Notes: a model not told the origin generated them from the sequence alone. A DNA stretch of 64,000 nucleotides from Spongiihabitans sp963422685 (GCA_963422685.1 OY730442.1:124001-188000), one strand, 5' to 3'. Shown: positions 1-10,212, counted from the stretch's first letter. Program-made: numbers and translations.

Positions 1-1
1 C

Positions 2-775
2 CACGCCAAAGTACTGGATCACATGTTTGTTGACGGGCTTGAAGATGCGTACCAAACCGGCGCATTGATGGGTGTTTTTGCTGAATCCTGTGCAGAAAAA
101 TATAAATTTACCCGTGAACAGCAGGATGAATTCGCCATTACCTCGTTGCAGCGCGCGCAAAATGCCATTTCCGATGGCTGTTTCGACCAGGAAATCACCC
201 CCGTGACGGTTTCATCGCGAAAAGGCGACAGGTTAATCACCCGGGACGAGCATCCGTTTAACGCACAAATCGACAAAATCCCCCATTTACGCCCGGCATT
301 TAAAAGCAATGGAACCGTCACCGCAGCCACCGCCAGCTCGATTTCTGACGGCGCCGCCGCATTGGTAATGATGCGTGAATCCACGGCCATAGCGCGGCAT
401 ATAACGCCGCTGGCAAAAATTCTCGGTCATGCCAGCCATGCGCATACACCAGACTGGTTCACCACAGCACCGATAAGCGCTATTGCAAAATTGCTTGCCC
501 GGTTGAACCTGACCACACAGGACATTGACCTGTACGAAGTGAACGAGGCTTTTGCCGTGGTCACCATGGCGGTCATGCACGAACTGGGGATTGCCCATGA
601 CAGGATGAATATCCACGGCGGCGCCTGCGCACTGGGTCATCCGATTGGCGCATCCGGCGCACGCCTATTGGTAACGCTGATTTCGGCATTGCAGCAGCAT
701 GGCCTGAAAAAAGGCTTGGCCGCGCTGTGCATAGGCGGCGGCGAAGCCACCGCCATGGCGGTGGAGCTGTATTAG
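2..775 (+). CDS. Acetyl-CoA C-acyltransferase (thiolase), 3' part
   Basis: C-terminal 257 residues of a thiolase; the reading frame is open to the left edge, so the start lies outside the window. Seen: the NEAFAVV block (nt 541-561), the thiolase signature GGACALGHPIGASGAR (about nt 618-665) and a late Cys in ALCIGGGEA near nt 730, which matches the second catalytic cysteine of the family. Thiolases cleave or form 3-oxoacyl-CoA. Here, immediately upstream of the methylcrotonyl-CoA carboxylase genes, an acetoacetyl-CoA or branched-chain role is likely (inference from context). The next gene starts 23 bp after the stop, so they are probably co-transcribed. Confidence 0.93.
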   Translation, partial: HAKVLDHMFVDGLEDAYQTGALMGVFAESCAEKYKFTREQQDEFAITSLQRAQNAISDGCFDQEITPVTVSSRKGDRLITRDEHPFNAQIDKIPHLRPAFKSNGTVTAATASSISDGAAALVMMRESTAIARHITPLAKILGHASHAHTPDWFTTAPISAIAKLLARLNLTTQDIDLYEVNEAFAVVTMAVMHELGIAHDRMNIHGGACALGHPIGASGARLLVTLISALQQHGLKKGLAALCIGGGEATAMAVELY

Positions 776-798
776 CAGCCAGCTTCTTTTATATCCGC

Positions 799-2406
799 AT
801 GACACGCATAAAATCCGCAATTGATCCGCGCTCAAAGGAATTCGCCGGGAATGCCCGGGCGATGCAAACGCTGGTGGATGATCTGTTAAGCAAATCCCGG
901 ATAATCGCCCTGGGCGGCAGCGAACTGGCCCGCAAAAAACATACAAACCGGGGCAAACTTCTGGTCAGGGAACGAATTAACCAGCTCATCGACCGTGCAG
1001 CCCCTTTTCTTGAGTTTTCACAGTTTGCGGGGTGGGATATGTACCATGGCGGCATCCCGGCGGGCGGTATTATTACCGGCATCGGACCGGTCAACGGCAT
1101 TGAATGCGTGGTCGTCGCCAACGACGCCACGGTCAAAGGCGGCACGTATTATCCGGTCACGGTGAAGAAACACTTGCGGGCCCAGGAAATTGCCCTGGAA
1201 AACGCCCTGCCCTGCATTTATCTGGTGGATTCGGGGGGCGCATTTCTACCCCTTCAGGATGAAGTATTTCCAGACAAGACGCATTTCGGCAGAATTTTTT
1301 TCAATCAGGCGAATTTATCTGCCGCAGGCATTCCACAGATTGCGGTCACCCTGGGCAGCTGCACCGCAGGCGGCGCCTACGTGCCGGCGATGTGCGATGA
1401 AAGCATCATTGTGCGCGGCCAGGGGACAATTTTTCTGGGCGGGCCGCCACTGGTGAAAGCGGCAACGGGTGAAGAAGTGGGCGCAGAGGAACTCGGCGGC
1501 GCAGACGTTCACGCGAAAACATCGGGCGTGGTTGACCATATTGCCAACGATGATCATCATGCGCTCGGCCTGGCGAGAAATATTGTCGGTCAATTAAACA
1601 GGAATAAAAAAACCATACTGAACTGTCAGGCGCCCATGGCGCCGCATTATCCGGTAGCAGAACTTTACGGCATTATCCCCAAAGACCGGCATAAGCCTTT
1701 CGATATCAAGGAAGTGATTGCCCGGGTGGTTGATAACAGCGACCTCGACGAGTTTAAGGCATACTACGGCACCACCCTGGTATGCGGATTCGCGCATATT
1801 CATGGCTACCCTGTTGGCATGGTTGCCAACAATGGCATTTTATTTTCAGAGTCGGCCCTGAAAGGTACGCACTTCATCCAGCTATGCGCACAACGGCGAA
1901 TTCCCCTGGTGTTTTTACAGAATATCAGCGGATTCATGGTGGGCAAAAAATACGAGGCCGGCGGCATTGCGAAAGACGGCGCCAAGATGGTGATGGCGGT
2001 GGCCAATGCCGCAGTGCCCAAGCTGACAGTGGTTGTCGGCGGCAGTTTCGGCGCGGGCAATTACGCCATGTGCGGCCGGGCATTCGGTGGGAAATTCCTG
2101 TGGACATGGCCCAATGCACGCATCTCGGTGATGGGCGGCGAACAGGCAGCCAATGTACTGGCCCAGGTCAAACTGGACGCCATGACAGCCGACCGGCAAA
2201 GCTGGGACAAGAAAGAAATGGGCGCATTCAAACAATCCATTCATCAGCAATACGAAACCCAGGGCCATCCCTACTATGCCAGCGCCCGCCTCTGGGACGA
2301 TGGCATCATCGATCCGGTGGACACCCGCCGGGTGCTGTCATTGGGTCTGTCGGCCGCATTCAATGCGCCGATTGGGGAAACGCGCTTCGGTGTCTTCAGG
2401 ATGTAA
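799..2406 (+). CDS. liuB: Methylcrotonyl-CoA carboxylase beta (carboxyltransferase) subunit
   Basis: 535-residue carboxyltransferase subunit of 3-methylcrotonyl-CoA carboxylase, which moves CO2 from biotin to 3-methylcrotonyl-CoA in leucine catabolism. Two crotonase-like halves are visible. The N-half contains GGAYVPAMCDE and the C-half has the GGSFGAGNYAM and FLWTWPNARISVMGG blocks typical of MCC-beta. The ATG at 799 is chosen because an earlier in-frame ATG at 727 lies inside the thiolase gene and would add 24 residues of atypical arginine-rich sequence, whereas MCC-beta proteins begin about where 799 does. The alpha subunit starts directly after the stop codon. A liuC hydratase gene, often placed between the two subunits, is absent here. 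Confidence 0.95.
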   Translation: MTRIKSAIDPRSKEFAGNARAMQTLVDDLLSKSRIIALGGSELARKKHTNRGKLLVRERINQLIDRAAPFLEFSQFAGWDMYHGGIPAGGIITGIGPVNGIECVVVANDATVKGGTYYPVTVKKHLRAQEIALENALPCIYLVDSGGAFLPLQDEVFPDKTHFGRIFFNQANLSAAGIPQIAVTLGSCTAGGAYVPAMCDESIIVRGQGTIFLGGPPLVKAATGEEVGAEELGGADVHAKTSGVVDHIANDDHHALGLARNIVGQLNRNKKTILNCQAPMAPHYPVAELYGIIPKDRHKPFDIKEVIARVVDNSDLDEFKAYYGTTLVCGFAHIHGYPVGMVANNGILFSESALKGTHFIQLCAQRRIPLVFLQNISGFMVGKKYEAGGIAKDGAKMVMAVANAAVPKLTVVVGGSFGAGNYAMCGRAFGGKFLWTWPNARISVMGGEQAANVLAQVKLDAMTADRQSWDKKEMGAFKQSIHQQYETQGHPYYASARLWDDGIIDPVDTRRVLSLGLSAAFNAPIGETRFGVFRM

Positions 2407-4401
2407 ATGTTCAAGCGCCTGCTCATCGCAAACCGGGGAGAAATCGCCTGCCGCATCGCACGCACCGCGAGGCAAATGGGCATCGCCACGATTGCCGTAT
2501 ATTCGGATATTGACCGCGATGCGCTGTATGTCAAACAGTGCGACCAGTCCTTTGCCCTGGGCGACGTCAGCCCAAAGCAAAGCTATCTGGATATGGATAT
2601 AATTTTATCTGCCGCAAAACAATGCGATGCCCGGGCGATACATCCCGGCTATGGTTTTCTGGCTGAAAACCCAGCGTTTGCCGAGCGCTGCCAGCAAGCG
2701 GGCATGGTCTTCATCGGACCCACGCCGCAGTCAATCCGGCTCATGGGGTCCAAGAGCGCGGCAAGAAAATCCGTCGCCGCAGCCGGCTTGCCGCTGCTGC
2801 CGGGATACGATGGTGACCAGCAGGACCCGGCCGGCCTGCAACAGCATGCCGATGATATTGGCTACCCACTGTTAATCAAGGCCGTGGCCGGGGGCGGCGG
2901 TAAAGGTATGCGGGTGGTGGAGAGCCGGGATGATTTTTACGCTTCCCTGGCGGCGGTTAAACGCGAAAGCGCTTCTGCTTTTGGCGACCACCGGGTCATG
3001 CTGGAAAAATTTCTGACCGTGGCACGCCATATAGAAATCCAGATTTTCGCCGATCAATACGGTAATTTTGTGCATTTATTTGAACGCGATTGTTCCATGC
3101 AGCGCCGCCGGCAAAAGGTAATCGAAGAAGCCCCCGCAGCGGCGATGACCCAGGCCCTGCGGAATAAAATGGCGGCCGCCGCAGTGCAGTGTGCCCGGGC
3201 AATCGGCTATGTAGGTGCCGGGACTGTGGAGTTTTTACTGGCCCCGAACGGTGAATTTTATTTTATGGAAATGAATACCCGCCTTCAGGTAGAGCATCCG
3301 GTGACCGAGATGGTTAGCGGCCAGGACCTGGTGGAATGGCAAATTCGTGTTGCCGACGGGCAGCCCCTGCCCTGCGCTCAATCCCAATTGTCGTTGTCCG
3401 GTCACGCCGTGGAAGCACGGATTTACGCAGAAAATCCCGACCGGCAATTCTTGCCCGCCAGCGGCAGAATTCATTTTATCCAGCAGCCTCACAATCAGGC
3501 CGGTGTGCGGGTGGACAGCGGAATTCAAACCGGGGATACGGTCAGCCCGCATTACGACCCGATGATTTCCAAACTGATTGTGTGGGGCAGGTGCCGTTCC
3601 GCAGCATTGCAAAAAATGGATGCCGCGCTGGCCGAGTGCAAAATACTCGGAGTACAGAGCAATATTGCATTTTTACGCGCCCTGACCACTCATGCCCAGT
3701 TCCAACAGGGCAACACCGACACCCGGTTTATCGACACCCATTACGATGAATTGACTGCCCTTGAACCGGTTAATCTGGATCACTTGCTGGCATTGGCCTG
3801 TGGTTATGAATTGGTGCGAAAAACCCAAAGTCGGGTTCAATCTCCACATTCGGGTCATGCGGATAAATGGTCGCCCTGGAGCGCTGGCGACGGCTGGCAA
3901 AATAATCTGATCCGAACCAGTGCCATGGAATTTGCATACGATGACCGGATTTTCCAGGTTGATGTAGAATTTTCCCGCAACAATCCGGTGCTTTGGCTGC
4001 CGTCCGGTGCCTGTGCCGTGGAGGGCGAGATGCCCGATCGTCATCACATTCGACTCAAATTGAATGGTCAATCGGTCACCGCAGTGATTGCCGGATCTGA
4101 CAATGAATTGATGATCCATTATGCGGGCCGCAGCCACCGTCTTGAATTGATAGATCGTCGATTTCAGGGCGCCGCAAACGACCTCCAGGCCGGTACATTA
4201 ACTGCGCCCATGCCCGGATTGGTGGTTGCCGTGGAAGTCGCAGTCGGCGACAGGGTGTCCGCCGGCACGCCGTTATTGATTATCGAGGCCATGAAAATGG
4301 AGCATCTTGTCAAATCGCCAAAACCCGGAATTGTCCGGGAAATAAACCATGCCGTCGGCGACCAGGTGCGCGACGGCGACGCTTTGCTGGTAATTGAATG
4401 A
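2407..4401 (+). CDS. liuD: Methylcrotonyl-CoA carboxylase alpha (biotin carboxylase/BCCP) subunit
   Basis: 664-residue biotin-containing subunit. The order seen is a biotin carboxylase N-domain (about 1-115), an ATP-grasp domain with the glycine-rich loop GGGGKGMR (about 160), a biotin carboxylase C-domain (about 335-445), a linker, and a C-terminal biotinyl domain. In the biotinyl domain, EAMKM carries the biotinylated lysine at residue 630 (codon at 4294). The enzyme carboxylates its own biotin with ATP and bicarbonate and hands CO2 to the beta subunit encoded just upstream. The ATG directly abuts the liuB stop and the last bases overlap the HMG-CoA lyase start (ATGA), indicating translational coupling. 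Confidence 0.96.
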   Translation: MFKRLLIANRGEIACRIARTARQMGIATIAVYSDIDRDALYVKQCDQSFALGDVSPKQSYLDMDIILSAAKQCDARAIHPGYGFLAENPAFAERCQQAGMVFIGPTPQSIRLMGSKSAARKSVAAAGLPLLPGYDGDQQDPAGLQQHADDIGYPLLIKAVAGGGGKGMRVVESRDDFYASLAAVKRESASAFGDHRVMLEKFLTVARHIEIQIFADQYGNFVHLFERDCSMQRRRQKVIEEAPAAAMTQALRNKMAAAAVQCARAIGYVGAGTVEFLLAPNGEFYFMEMNTRLQVEHPVTEMVSGQDLVEWQIRVADGQPLPCAQSQLSLSGHAVEARIYAENPDRQFLPASGRIHFIQQPHNQAGVRVDSGIQTGDTVSPHYDPMISKLIVWGRCRSAALQKMDAALAECKILGVQSNIAFLRALTTHAQFQQGNTDTRFIDTHYDELTALEPVNLDHLLALACGYELVRKTQSRVQSPHSGHADKWSPWSAGDGWQNNLIRTSAMEFAYDDRIFQVDVEFSRNNPVLWLPSGACAVEGEMPDRHHIRLKLNGQSVTAVIAGSDNELMIHYAGRSHRLELIDRRFQGAANDLQAGTLTAPMPGLVVAVEVAVGDRVSAGTPLLIIEAMKMEHLVKSPKPGIVREINHAVGDQVRDGDALLVIE

Positions 4402-5294
4402 TGCCATTGCCCGGTCAGGTGCGCATCGTCGAGGTGGGCCCGCGAGACGGCCTGCAAAACGAGCCGACCAAACTGTCCGCAGCGGTTCGCGCCGAATTGA
4501 TTCTCGCGCTGGTGGATTGCGGACTGCGCCATATCGAAGCGGGTAGTTTCGTTCACCCGCAATGGGTGCCGCAAATGACGCAAACCGATGCCGTACTCGC
4601 CAAACTGCCGTTGCAGGGCGAAATCCGGTTTCCGGTATTGGTTCCCAACCTGACCGGTTTGGAAAAGGCGCTGCACTCCGGCGCCAATGAAATCGCCGTA
4701 TTTGCGGCGGCATCCGAAGCATTCAGCCAGAAAAATATCAACTGCTCCATTGCCCAAAGCATCCGGCAATTTGCGCCCGTGGTCGAACGAGCAGATTCAC
4801 TGGGCATAAAAGTCAGGGGCTATGTGTCCTGTGTGATGGGCTGCCCTTATGCAGGCCCGGTTGCGGTTAAAGCCGTGACAAAAGTTGTGGTCGGGCTCAA
4901 CCGGATCGGCTGCTATGAAATTTCGCTGGGTGACACCATTGGCGTGGGAACGCCCGGGCAAACCGAGCGCCTGATTGATGCCTTGACCAGACATATCGAT
5001 GTAGCCCGGCTGGCGGTGCATTTCCATGACACCTATGGTCAGGCGCTGGCGAATATTTACGCCGCCCTGGGGCTGGGGATAAGTGTGATTGACGCGGCGG
5101 TGGCCGGCCTCGGCGGCTGCCCCTATGCCCGGGGCGCCAGCGGCAACGTGGCAACCGAAGACGTGGTTTACCTGCTCAATGGCCTGGGCATTTCCCATGG
5201 CATTGATCTGGATAAACTGGTCCACACCGGACGCGACATCTGTGCACGATTAAACCGCCCGGTCACGTCCCGGGTTAATCTCGCCATGCTTTAG
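4398..5294 (+). CDS. liuE: Hydroxymethylglutaryl-CoA lyase
   Basis: 298 residues, a typical bacterial HMG-CoA lyase length. It splits 3-hydroxy-3-methylglutaryl-CoA to acetoacetate and acetyl-CoA, the last step of leucine degradation. Visible motifs are GPRDGLQNEP at the N-terminus (metal/substrate site), HFHDTYGQALAN (metal-binding His pair) and GLGGCPYARGASGN containing the catalytic cysteine. The start overlaps the liuD stop by 4 bp. The acetoacetate product fits the thiolase at the head of this operon. TIM-barrel, cytosolic. Confidence 0.96.
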   Translation: MMPLPGQVRIVEVGPRDGLQNEPTKLSAAVRAELILALVDCGLRHIEAGSFVHPQWVPQMTQTDAVLAKLPLQGEIRFPVLVPNLTGLEKALHSGANEIAVFAAASEAFSQKNINCSIAQSIRQFAPVVERADSLGIKVRGYVSCVMGCPYAGPVAVKAVTKVVVGLNRIGCYEISLGDTIGVGTPGQTERLIDALTRHIDVARLAVHFHDTYGQALANIYAALGLGISVIDAAVAGLGGCPYARGASGNVATEDVVYLLNGLGISHGIDLDKLVHTGRDICARLNRPVTSRVNLAML

Positions 5295-5354
5295 TATCCG
5301 TGCGGGCAGCCCGGCAAATAAATTTTGAATGACTACCAAAGGAGAACCAACGCT

Positions 5355-6047
5355 ATGCCTGCTACGATGAATATCACCCTGGGGTTTGACGTTTACGGCA
5401 CCCTCATCGACACCCATGGCGTTGTCGCCCGGCTCGAAAAAATGGTCGGCCGTGATGCCGCGCGTTTTTCGCAAATTTGGCGTGAGAAGCAACTGGAATA
5501 TACTTTTCGACGCAGCCTGATGAATCGCTATCAGAACTTCGGGGTGTGCACCCGCCAGGCACTCGGCTATACCGCCAGCCTTCTTGATCATCGACTAACC
5601 GGGCCGCAGCAGCAAATCCTGCTCGACGCCTATGCCGCCCTGCCCGCATTCGATGATGCGGTCAGTGGATTGTCGGCGGCAAAACAGGCCGGGTTCAATT
5701 TGTATGCCTTTTCCAATGGCCAGGCCGAAGCGGTCAATACGGTTTTGACCAACGCCGGCATACGGGATTACTTTATAGGCGTGGTCAGCGTGGATGAAAT
5801 TGGCAGGTTCAAACCCGATCCAGCGGTTTACCATCATTTTATGGCTGCAACCCGCGCACAATCCGGCCTGGCCTGGCTGGTATCAAGCAACGGTTTCGAC
5901 GTGATCGGTGCGGTTTCCGCTGGCATGAAAGCGATATGGGTGCAGCGCTCCACTGCGATTGTGTACGATCCCTGGGAGTATGCGCCCACGCTAACCCTGG
6001 ATTCGCTGAATAATTTACCCGCTGCAATGGGGCTGGTGCAGCAATGA
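5355..6047 (+). CDS. Haloacid dehalogenase, type II (HAD superfamily hydrolase)
   Basis: 230-residue HAD-fold hydrolase of the L-2-haloacid dehalogenase type. Motif I is FDVYGTLID with the nucleophilic Asp near residue 12. Motif II is AFSNG, motif III is the Lys in RFKPDPAVYHHF, and motif IV is VSSNGFDVIGA, the SSNxxD form characteristic of (S)-2-haloacid dehalogenases. The ATG at 5355 is preferred over an in-frame ATG at 5325 because AAAGGAG lies 10 bp upstream of it. It follows liuE by 60 bp on the same strand and overlaps the truncated thioesterase start by 4 bp. The natural substrate cannot be read from sequence. Confidence 0.88.
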   Translation: MPATMNITLGFDVYGTLIDTHGVVARLEKMVGRDAARFSQIWREKQLEYTFRRSLMNRYQNFGVCTRQALGYTASLLDHRLTGPQQQILLDAYAALPAFDDAVSGLSAAKQAGFNLYAFSNGQAEAVNTVLTNAGIRDYFIGVVSVDEIGRFKPDPAVYHHFMAATRAQSGLAWLVSSNGFDVIGAVSAGMKAIWVQRSTAIVYDPWEYAPTLTLDSLNNLPAAMGLVQQ

Positions 6048-6195
6048 TCAGGGACTCAGCATCTTTCAATACAGGCGATCAGGGTCGATTACCCGACTCA
6101 TTGGGAATTCGTTCGGTTGAACTCAATAGCGACCGCTCCGTAGTAGAAATGGAGATTGTCACCCACGCACTCAATTTTAATGGCTATATCCATGG
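6044..6195 (+). pseudogene. Hotdog-fold (PaaI-like) thioesterase, 5' remnant
   Basis: Starts with ATG at 6044, overlapping the upstream hydrolase stop. The first about 50 codons resemble the start of PaaI-type acyl-CoA thioesterases: LGIRSVELNSDRSVVEMEI followed by NFNGYIHGG, where N and HGG correspond to the catalytic Asn/Gly-containing loop of the family. Homology then stops abruptly near 6195, where sequence resembling a conjugative relaxase begins in another frame. The reading frame itself runs to 6265 but the last about 20 residues look unrelated. I infer truncation by the GC-rich island. Confidence 0.68.
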
Positions 6196-7194
6196 TGGCG
6201 GCGCGCTGGCTGAAGCTCTCTGCGGAGGAACGCGAGCGCACCGGGGTGATGGCCCCGAGCCATGAGTTGCGCGAGGGAATCAACGCGCATATCCGCGAGC
6301 GTCTTGCCCGCGAGGGACGCATCGCGGGGCCGATCCTGCAAACGCAACGCCTGGTGTCGAAAGGCTATACTCGGGCGGAGAAGGCGCTCGCCTCCAACTA
6401 CGCGCCCGGCGATGTCGTGGCGTTCCACCGTCCCTACAAGCGTCTCGGCGTCGAAAAGGGCGATGAAAGGCGCGTCGAAAGCGTCGATCGCAAGAACATG
6501 ACCGTCCATCTCGAGGGTCCGGACGGCTCGACCGTGGCCTGGAAGCCATCCGAAATCGGCGGGCGGCAGCGAGGTCTATCGCGCCGAAACCGTCGCGCTT
6601 CGCGCGGGCGACTGCATCCGCTGGACCCGCAACGACAAGGGGCTCGGGCTGGTCAACAGCGGCACGGCCGAGGTCGTGGGCGTGCGCAACGGGCGGGTGA
6701 CGTTCCTGCTGGAGGAAGGGCGCAGGCTGACGCTGACGCCAGGCGACCCACAGTTGCGCCATCTCGATCATCACGCATGGGCCTCGACCGTGCACGCTTA
6801 TCGGGGCACACGGTGAACAACGTGATCGCGGCGATGGAGGCCGACCACCCCCAACTGACCACGGCCAAGGCGTTTTACGTCGAGATCTCGCGCGCCCGCG
6901 ACCGGGCGGAGCTGGTCACCGACGACGCTCAAGCGCTCAAGGAACGGCTGGAAGCGGTGACCGGCGAGCGCATCTCGGCGCTTGAAGGCATCGGCGAGAG
7001 TGTCCAACCGGGACGCGAACGCGAGCATGGGAAGGACGGGAAAGCTCTGCCTGATCGTGAACGACCGGGCCCGGAGCCATCCGCGCCGCTCACGCCGGAG
7101 AAGGGAATTCGAGCCGTCAATATCGCGGGACAGGACGCCGGAGCACGAGCCGCCCGCCAAGGGCAACGGCGTCGAGATCGACCTCGGCCTCTGA
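6195..7194 (+). pseudogene. traA: TraA/MobF-type conjugative relaxase-helicase, C-terminal fragment with frameshifts
   Basis: Similarity to the C-terminal part of Ti-plasmid-type TraA (relaxase fused to RecD-like helicase) starts at ARWLKLSAEERERTGVMAPS. It continues through NYAPGDVVAFHRPYKRLGVE and, in a shifted frame, GDCIRWTRNDKGLGLVNSG. It then passes WASTVHAYRG, VNNVIAAMEADHP, and FYVEISRARDRAELVTDD, the helicase motif VI region. It ends with GVEIDLGL and a stop at 7192-7194. At least three frame changes are needed (about 6563, about 6808 and about 7110). The relaxase and Walker A regions are missing, so no function remains. It shares the island with the helicase on the opposite strand. 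Confidence 0.82.
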
Positions 7195-7258
7195 GCGCAG
7201 ATCGTTCGCACCTCGCTTCATGCATATTCGCATTTTCTCGGACGTCATCACCTTGCCA

Positions 7259-10212
7259 TCAGCGCCGTTTTGGTTTCCGGGGCCTTGACGATGCATTCGA
7301 TGCAGAATCGGTTCTCTTTCGCGACTGCCGCAGGTTTCTCGTGTAGTCGCAGTCCGGGAAGTTCGAACAGCCGAGGAAGCGGCCGTATCTCCCCATTCTG
7401 GTGTTCAGCCAGCCATTGCAGACCAGACAGGCCTCGATGGCCCCGCCGCAGTCGCGGCAGCGGTAAGCCTCGCCGGACCTGACGGGAAGGCCGTTTCCGC
7501 AGCGGGGGCAGGCACGCGCGGTGTGCTCGCAGAGCGGAAAGTTCGAGCAGCCGTAGAAGACGCCTCCGTCGCGGGCGTTCTCGCGGTGCTCCAGCCGGCC
7601 GCCGGTGCATCGCGGACAGGATACGTCGCCCTTCGGCGGACGGCCGAATACCTCAATGTCGTATCCACCGTCGATCAACTCCGTCACGAATTCCGAAGGC
7701 GGGCCGCCGTCGGCAAGCAGGAAGACCTGACGTCTCGCCCGGGTGATGGCGACATAGAGCAGGCGCCGCTCCTCGGCGTTCGGATGCGCTTCGGGCGCCG
7801 CCAGCACCAGATCGAGCAGCGGATCGTCGGCGATCGCGACGGGAAACCCGTGCTTTCCCGAACACAGACCAAGGATCACCGCATAGTCGGCCTCGAGACC
7901 CTTCGAGCGGTGCACGGTCATCCAGGTGAAGCGAAGGCCCGGATACTGTTTGGGCAGCGCGTCCAGGTTGCGGGGCCGCAGATGCCGGTAGCGGCCCAGC
8001 AGCAGCACCTCCGATGTGCCGTCGTATTGGCGGGCATCCGCTTCGATTCTGTCGAGCGCCTCCTTCAGAAGCGCGAGATCCTGCTCGCCGGGGAGCCCGA
8101 CGTATACAGCAGGCCCGTCGGCCTTCCGCGTCGTGCGGACCGTCTTTGGGATTTGCGCCGGGTTGCGCAGCACGAAATCGGTAGCGACCGCGGCAATGCG
8201 GTCGGCGCAGCGGAACGTGGTCGCGAGATCGATGCGCTCGAACGCGCCAAAATGGTCCTCGGACTCCCGCATGACCGCGATGTCCGAGCCGCTGAACCGG
8301 TAGATCGCCTGCCAGTCGTCGCCGACCGCGAACAGCTGGGCCCCCGGCGAGCTGTCGAGCAATGCCTTCAGTAGCCCCGCGCGGGACGACGAAATGTCCT
8401 GGAACTCGTCGACCAGGATGTATCCGAACGGGCTGCGGTAACGCCCGGTCTCCACGAGATCGGTCGCCCGGTCGATCATGTCGTGGAAGTCGATCTCGCC
8501 TGCGCGGGCAAGCGCCTCCTGGTAGCGTTCGAATATCGGCCGGAACACTGCAACGAACGCCTGCGCCCGCTTCCTGTCCCGGTGGCCGCCGGCGCGTTCG
8601 GCGATGTCGGCAAAGGACAGCCGACTGCCCTTGAAGTGCTGCAGGAAGGTCGCCACCAGTCGCGTGAACGGATCGATCCGGCCCTGCTGCTCGAGAGCGG
8701 CGAACACCTCCTCGCGCGGGATCGGCGAAAGGGGCACATCGTGGGCCACAAGCTTCTCCGTCAGGTTGCAGAGCAGCCTGCCGTCGGCCTGTTCGTGGCT
8801 GAAGGTTTCGACAAGGACGGTGCTGTGCTCGGCATGGACGCCGCGCTTCCACTCCATTTCTCGCCGATACTGCTCCCGATCGACGAATGCCGCCGTGTTC
8901 CCCGCGGCGTCGATCCCGAAGTGCTCGATATAGATGCCGTGTTCGGGAAGATGGAAGTCGGGCTTGTACTGGCGCTTTTCCGAGGTCGCCAAGTCGTGCT
9001 CGTAGGGGGCTTCGTACTCGTAGGCGACGCCGTGAAGGTAGAGGAAGTTCGCGATCTCGCATTCCTCGAAGCTGCGGACGGTTTCGCCCTTGAGCGATCG
9101 GATGTCGAACTTGCGGATGTAGTCGTGGTACTCGCCCCAGTTTCTGAACTCGTGCTCGCTTTTGTATGGCGCGAACCGGCCCAGGAACCATTCATGCAGC
9201 GTGGCGGAGAGTTTCTGGTCGGGGAGCAGATAGGCCACGATTCCCTTGAGCAGGTCGAACAGCGTTTGGTCGTTCTTCGCCGTCGCGGCGAGCGCCGGGC
9301 GCTTCCCCTCGGCTTCGCCGATGATCGCCATGCCGAGGCTGTGGAAGGTGCGCACCGTCACGTCGCGCACAATTGCGGCGCCGAGACGCTTGTCCATCCG
9401 CTCTCCTCCATCTCCTTGCGGGCGTCTCGCGCGAAGGCGAGCAGAAGCAGTTCGGACGGCTTGCGGTATCCCTTGCGCACGAGCCAGCCGGTCTTGGCCA
9501 CGATGACCGAGGTCTTGCCGCTGCCGGCCGCAGCGACCACGAGATTGCGACGCGCGTCGATGACGACCGCCCTGCGCTGCTCTTCCGTGAGCGGGCGGGC
9601 CGCGATCCGGTCGAAGAACGCGCGCGAGCGGACCAGCTCATTGCCGACGAACGCCCTGTTGGCCTTCGCCCGGGCATCGCCAGGCGCTTCCAGAAACTTG
9701 AGGATGTCCCGCAGCATCCGGATCTCCGGGGCATCCGACAGCGCTTGCGGCCACCGCGCCACCAATCCGCCGGCAACCGTTTGCGCCTCGGCCTCAAGGC
9801 CGCGAAGCGCGTCGGCGGTGAGATATTTCAGCGGGTCGGCAAACTCGGCGATGCGGTCGTGGGCCAGTCGGAGCGCGCCGGTGCGTGCGGCGAGGGCCCG
9901 GCGCCACCATTCGCATCTCGCCGTTTCAATGGCTTCGGCCAGGGCGCATGCGGCCGCGCGGCGCAGGCCCGAAACATGCGTGTTGCCCGCGGTATGGCGG
10001 ATCCGAACGCTGGAGTAGAGCCAACCACCAGCTGCGTCGACCGTTTCCACACCGCCCAACGACATGTCGGCGGAGCGTGAACCGAACAACAGCCGGATCG
10101 CGTCGGCGTTCACCGATGCTGCTCTGGCATGGTGCGGATGCAGAATCGCAAACACGATTCTGGCCAGCCCGGTTCGTTTTACCTCAAACAGGATGCCCAC
10201 CGTCAACTTCAA
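7259..10212 (-). pseudogene. UvrD/Rep-family DNA helicase (HelD/helicase IV-like) with topoisomerase zinc fingers, frameshifted
   Basis: Two adjacent reading frames (10212 to 9358 and about 9405 to 7259) make one helicase. The N-terminal piece holds an extension plus the Walker A segment VVAAAGSGKTSVIV. The C-terminal piece holds VDEFQDISSSRAG (motif II), GDDWQAIYRFSGSD (III), TVHRSKGLEADYAVI (V) and LLYVAITRARR (VI). It ends in cysteine clusters of the bacterial topoisomerase zinc-finger type, including CPRCTGG, YGCSNFPLCEHT and GCSNFPDCDYT. The frames join if two bases are removed from a GAGGAGAG run near 9405. The in-frame start is uncertain (10212 or 10065). Helicase IV-like enzymes unwind DNA 3' to 5' in repair or recombination. 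This copy is inactive unless the frameshift is a sequencing error. Confidence 0.8.

Noticed and set aside
6156..7346. A single 396-codon protein in the relaxase region
   Set aside because: The frame mixes correct TraA segments with an Arg-rich out-of-frame middle and runs past the natural TraA stop at 7194. It is a product of frameshifts, not a gene.
7653..10018. Long open frames (over 500 codons) on both strands overlapping the UvrD-like helicase
   Set aside because: High-GC DNA leaves antisense frames open. These translations are Arg/Pro-rich or lack motifs, while the minus-strand frame carries all helicase motifs.
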